Below are positions 39,319 through 41,837 of a DNA stretch of 41,837 bases, one piece after another. This DNA comes from Candidatus Taylorbacteria bacterium RIFCSPHIGHO2_01_FULL_51_15 (GTDB taxonomy: Bacteria; Patescibacteriota; Minisyncoccia; Phycocordibacterales; UBA10002). The position numbers were made by a program, and so were the translations under genes. The notes beneath the pieces are model-generated. The model did no database searches and had not been told where the DNA came from. It worked only from the letters and a program-made list of their open reading frames with translations. The DNA lies in the NCBI GenBank assembly GCA_001820935.1, contig MHRI01000007.1:14996-56832 (forward strand), in the 5' to 3' direction. Position 1 is the first letter of the stretch. Each line of letters opens with the position of its first letter.

Positions 39319-39599
39319 ACAGGCTTCGATTCCGCACGCGAGCAAATAAATTTGCTCGCTCCATCTCCACTCAAAAACAAAAGCGCCCGAAGGCGCTCAT
39401 GTTTTAACGAGTGGAGATGGGCTCAACTCGACCCTTACAGGGTCAGTACCCGTGTTTGGGTTTTTTGCTGTTACTTGCACCACAAAAAACACTCAAACAG
39501 GCTTCGATTCCGCCGAAAGCTCCCCCGGAGCTTTCTCCATCTCCAATAAGAAAAATCGCCCCGCAAAAAGCGGAGCTGATTTTTCAAAATTGGAGATGG
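39319..39599. repeat. two repeat units copied from the tmRNA 3' end
   Basis: Each unit has ACAGGCTTCGATTCCGC (39319-39335 and 39497-39513) on the plus strand, a small hairpin, CCATCTCCA, a terminator-like hairpin, and the inverted TGGAGATGG. The arms CCATCTCCACTC/GAGTGGAGATGG (39361-39372/39409-39420) and CCATCTCCAAT/ATTGGAGATGG (39537-39547/39589-39599) pair perfectly. The right half of unit 2 is the true tmRNA acceptor end. No protein gene lies here. Confidence 0.75.
39549..39590 (-). terminator. tmRNA terminator
   Basis: AAAAATCGCCCCGC/GCGGAGCTGATTTTT stem (one mismatch, one bulge) directly after the tmRNA 3' end. Confidence 0.75.
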
Positions 39600-39998
39600 G
39601 CGGAATCGAACCGCCGTGCATATACACGCCTTGAGTGTTTCTACAAAGTATAGGTGTGCTTATCCGCCTTAGGCGGAGTTTAAGTGTATCGGCTCAAAGC
39701 AACCGAAATGTCGATACACCGAGCTTCGCAAGCTTAGGAGAGAATCGAAGCCGCTTCTCTCTGCATTCCGAGTGTATTACACCTATGTATCCCTATCGGA
39801 CGTTGGGAAGATAGATGTCACTTACGCCGAAGCGTAAGCGAAAGCGAGCTCATGTCCGCCGAAATACGGCGAGACAATGGACTTGGCTTTTGAAATTAAG
39901 GTTTTGGCACTTAATTGTTTCCATAAGTTTAAGGAGATTTTGGAATACTCCACTTTGCACATTCAAAGTCAGGTTATATGTCTAGGCCGATCATCCCC
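39591..39998 (-). ncRNA. ssrA: transfer-messenger RNA
   Basis: The minus-strand 3' end GGCGGTTCGATTCCGCC CATCTCCA is a tRNA-like T-arm and acceptor. The 5' end GGGGATG at 39998-39992 pairs with CATCTCC (one G-U). CCA is not encoded. The probable resume codon GCC is at 39887-39885 and a TAA at 39824-39822 lies inside the hairpin CTTACGC-TTCG-GCGTAAG. The tag would be 21 aa, beginning AKSIVSPYFG and ending ELAFAYASA, longer than the common tags of about 10 residues. smpB is directly upstream on the same strand. Confidence 0.85.
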
Positions 39999-40070
39999 CT
40001 TCAAGCCATAAATCATGAAACATAGACCATGAAATATGAGCTGAAGGCGAATGACCGTAATTTTCAATGT

Positions 40071-40508
40071 TCAGCCTTTCATCTCGCGCCGCATGTCCCG
40101 CTCGACATCTCGCTTCTTGATCGTCTCCCGCTTGTCGAACTTTTTCTTGCCGCGCGCGATCGCGATCTCAACCTTGATTTTTCGACCTTTATTGTACACC
40201 GATATGGGCACGATTGTCAATCCTTTTTTAGTTTCAGACGCCGCCAGCGTTTCGATCTCTTTCTTAGTCACTAGCAATTTACGATTACGCCGCTCATCAT
40301 ACCCCTTCTCGACGTTTTTCGGCTGATAAGCGGGGATGTAGCTGTTTACAAGGAATGCCTCCTTCCCTCTAACGATCACGTAGGCGCCTTCGAGTGAACC
40401 TTGCTTCTGTCTTAGCGATTTGACCTCAAAGCCAAAAAGCTCGATCCCCGCCTCGAGCTTTTCTAGAAGTTCAAAGTTAAATGCCGCTTTTTTGTTTGCA
40501 ATCAGCAT
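40071..40508 (-). CDS. smpB: SsrA-binding protein SmpB
   Basis: The 145-aa protein starts MLIANKKAAFNFELLEKLEAGIELFGFEVKSLR and has GSLEGAYVIVRGKEAFLVNSYIPAYQ, a degenerate KLLVTKKEI motif, and a basic C-terminal tail KKKFDKRETIKKRDVERDMRREMKG that enters the decoding channel. It works with tmRNA in rescuing stalled ribosomes. A -10-like TATGAT lies 9 nt before ATG on the minus strand. It is divergent from the small membrane protein. Confidence 0.95.
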   Translation of the reverse strand: MLIANKKAAFNFELLEKLEAGIELFGFEVKSLRQKQGSLEGAYVIVRGKEAFLVNSYIPAYQPKNVEKGYDERRNRKLLVTKKEIETLAASETKKGLTIVPISVYNKGRKIKVEIAIARGKKKFDKRETIKKRDVERDMRREMKG

Positions 40509-40588
40509 CGCACTGTCATCATAACAAAGGCCTATTTCTTTACAAAGGAATCAGCACAGGTTAGTCTTCACGGAAAAGGAGTTCAACT

Positions 40589-40747
40589 ATGTTCTTCCAA
40601 CTTATACTGGTGGTTTTTGTCTTCGTCGTTGCTCTTGCGCGGGGAACCGGTTCATTCTTTATTCGGGCAGCAAGGAGGATTTTCAGTGCAAAGAGAGACT
40701 TTGCCGGGCAGTTCGGGGTAGAGAGATATGACGATGAGGGATGGTAG
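40589..40747 (+). CDS. small membrane protein (52 aa)
   Basis: AAAAGGAG (40574-40581) sits 7 nt before ATG, one of the only two clear Shine-Dalgarno sequences in the window. The peptide starts MFFQLILVVFVFVVALARG (one TM segment), then a basic stretch FFIRAARRIFSAKRDFAGQF and an acidic end. It is followed by a good terminator. The function is unknown. Confidence 0.7.
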   Translation: MFFQLILVVFVFVVALARGTGSFFIRAARRIFSAKRDFAGQFGVERYDDEGW

Positions 40748-40770
40748 TCTGTTTTCGCTTTGTTGTGCGG

Positions 40771-40803
40771 CCTCGTCTCCGTTCGGGAGGCGAGGTTTTT
40801 TCT
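40771..40803 (+). terminator. terminator after the 52-aa gene
   Basis: CCTCGTCTCC/GGAGGCGAGG stem (10 bp with one G-U), loop of 5 nt, then TTTTTTC. Confidence 0.85.
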
Positions 40804-40840
40804 TTCCAAAGACTCAAAAGTGCGTTAGAATCCCCTTGCT

Positions 40841-41837
40841 ATGGCTCCGATTAAAGACAACATGAAGGAGGCGAAGGAAAAAGGGAAGAAGGTCCTTAAA
40901 TCTCTCGTACAAAAGGATGGCAATGGCAAATTCACGCCACCGCCCGCGCCTCGGCCTCGGCGCGAATTCCTGAACAACGCGATGGGAATGCTTTTTATCT
41001 TTCTCGTGCTCATGACGGTCTACTCGCTCATCTCCGAGAATCGGACGAAGTCAACCCTGATTCCGATCTCGGAAGTTGCCGCCGATGTCGCGCGGGGCGA
41101 TGTTGCCGAAATTAAGGCGGCCGGGGAAGGACTCACCGTACTCTACAAAAAGGGCAACATTACGAAACTATCCCAAAAAGAGCCCGGCGTTGGACTTTCC
41201 GAGACTCTGGTGAACTACGGAGTCCCTGCGGAACGTCTCCGCGAAGTGAAGATTTCCGTGGAAAAGGAAAGCGGTGTTGGGTTTTGGCTTCGCAGTCTCG
41301 CCCCCTTCATCATCCCGATTCTTTTCATCGCGGTGTTCATCTGGTTTCTCACTCGCCAAGTAAAGGGTGCGGGCATGCAAGCATTCACTTTTGGGCAATC
41401 CAAACCTCGCGTCATTTTCCCACACGACAAAAAACAGAAAGTAACGTTTAAAGATGTGGCCGGCGTGAGGGAGGCAAAACAGGAACTCGCTGAAATCGTG
41501 GACTTTTTGAAGAGTCCGAAGAAGTTTCTGGACATTGGCGCTCAAATTCCCAAAGGCGTCCTGCTTATGGGCGCAGCTGGCACAGGGAAGACGCTGCTTG
41601 CAAGAGCGGTGGCGGGGGAGGCGGGTGTGCCGTTTTTCTCTATTTCAGGCTCTGAATTCGTGGAGATGTTCGTTGGCGTCGGCGCTTCGCGGGTGCGGGA
41701 TCTCTTTAAGATGGCAAAGCAAGCCTCACCGTCAATCGTCTTCGTGGATGAAATAGACGCAGTGGGCAGGGTGCGCGGAGGGGGAGTGGGAGGCGGCAAT
41801 GACGAGCGCGAACAGACGTTGAACCAAATTTTGGTTG
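40841..41837 (+). CDS. ftsH: ATP-dependent zinc metalloprotease FtsH, cut by window end
   Basis: At least 332 aa are visible: a Lys/Pro-rich N-terminus, TM segment 1 (about residues 48-65, [16 protein letters not shown]), a periplasmic part, TM segment 2 ([17 protein letters not shown]), then the AAA domain with [10 protein letters not shown], Walker A GAAGTGKT, the pore loop EMFVGVGA and Walker [13 protein letters not shown]. The zinc HExxH domain lies beyond the window. FtsH degrades misfolded membrane and some soluble proteins. The start ATG at 40841 is 9 nt after TAGAAT. Confidence 0.93.
   Translation, partial: MAPIKDNMKEAKEKGKKVLKSLVQKDGNGKFTPPPAPRPRREFLNNAMGMLFIFLVLMTVYSLISENRTKSTLIPISEVAADVARGDVAEIKAAGEGLTVLYKKGNITKLSQKEPGVGLSETLVNYGVPAERLREVKISVEKESGVGFWLRSLAPFIIPILFIAVFIWFLTRQVKGAGMQAFTFGQSKPRVIFPHDKKQKVTFKDVAGVREAKQELAEIVDFLKSPKKFLDIGAQIPKGVLLMGAAGTGKTLLARAVAGEAGVPFFSISGSEFVEMFVGVGASRVRDLFKMAKQASPSIVFVDEIDAVGRVRGGGVGGGNDEREQTLNQILV

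Noticed and set aside
39411-39653. Short plus-strand frames over the ssrA repeats
   Set aside because: They are translations of the tmRNA 3' end and its inverted copies, with no start signal or protein-like features.

Overview
The window looks like a chromosomal segment of a Candidate Phyla Radiation bacterium, most likely Parcubacteria/Patescibacteria. Signs of this: a near-complete S10-spc ribosomal cluster with no rpmD (uL30) between rpsE and rplO; an archaeal-like UMP kinase; a ComEC split into separate channel and metallo-beta-lactamase genes; almost no Shine-Dalgarno sequences; and many lysine-rich or unrecognised proteins. The lineage is inferred from gene content only.

Layout. 1-3.8 kb: split comEC with a Fe/Mn superoxide dismutase and hypotheticals. 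3.9-4.9 kb: rpmB (minus) and an M50 membrane protease. 5.0-10.2 kb: str cluster rpsL-rpsG-fusA-tuf-rpsJ. 10.4-11.3 kb: a MOSC-domain gene with its own promoter, Shine-Dalgarno and flanking terminators. 11.6-26.1 kb: rplC-D-W-B-rpsS-rplV-rpsC-rplP-rpmC-rpsQ-rplN-X-E-rpsN-H-rplF-R-rpsE-rplO-secY-adk-pyrH-nudix-map. 26.1-26.7 kb: a PIN-domain toxin-antitoxin pair followed by a leftover copy of the map 3' end, where infA, rpmJ, rpsM and so on usually follow. 26.7-33.8 kb: lineage-specific genes, including a large TraG/VirB4-like ATPase. 34.0-36.9 kb: ndk, a candidate ncRNA, a YjdF-like membrane protein and a beta-CASP nuclease. 37.0-38.3 kb (minus): infC-rpmI-rplT. Then cold-shock protein, DedA protein, tmRNA and smpB (all minus), a small membrane protein, and the start of ftsH, cut by the window end.

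The most striking signal lies between the genes. Nearly every ribosomal-protein spacer is a start-codon-proximal RNA hairpin whose two arms are built from short repeated words (TACGAAT/ATTCGTA, CGAATC/GATTCG, TCACCAA/TTGGT, CTAG-rich words). Several are duplicated: a 95-bp identical spacer before both rplX and rplE; a gapless three-way junction plus hairpin before both rplN and rplF, whose terminal hairpin recurs before rplP with the same 4-nt distance to ATG; and matching promoter/leader modules before rpsS and rpsN. Single genes elsewhere often have an extended -10 box about 7 nt before ATG, predicting leaderless mRNAs. The window therefore suggests two initiation styles: structured, Shine-Dalgarno-free leaders on ribosomal genes and leaderless starts on many single genes.
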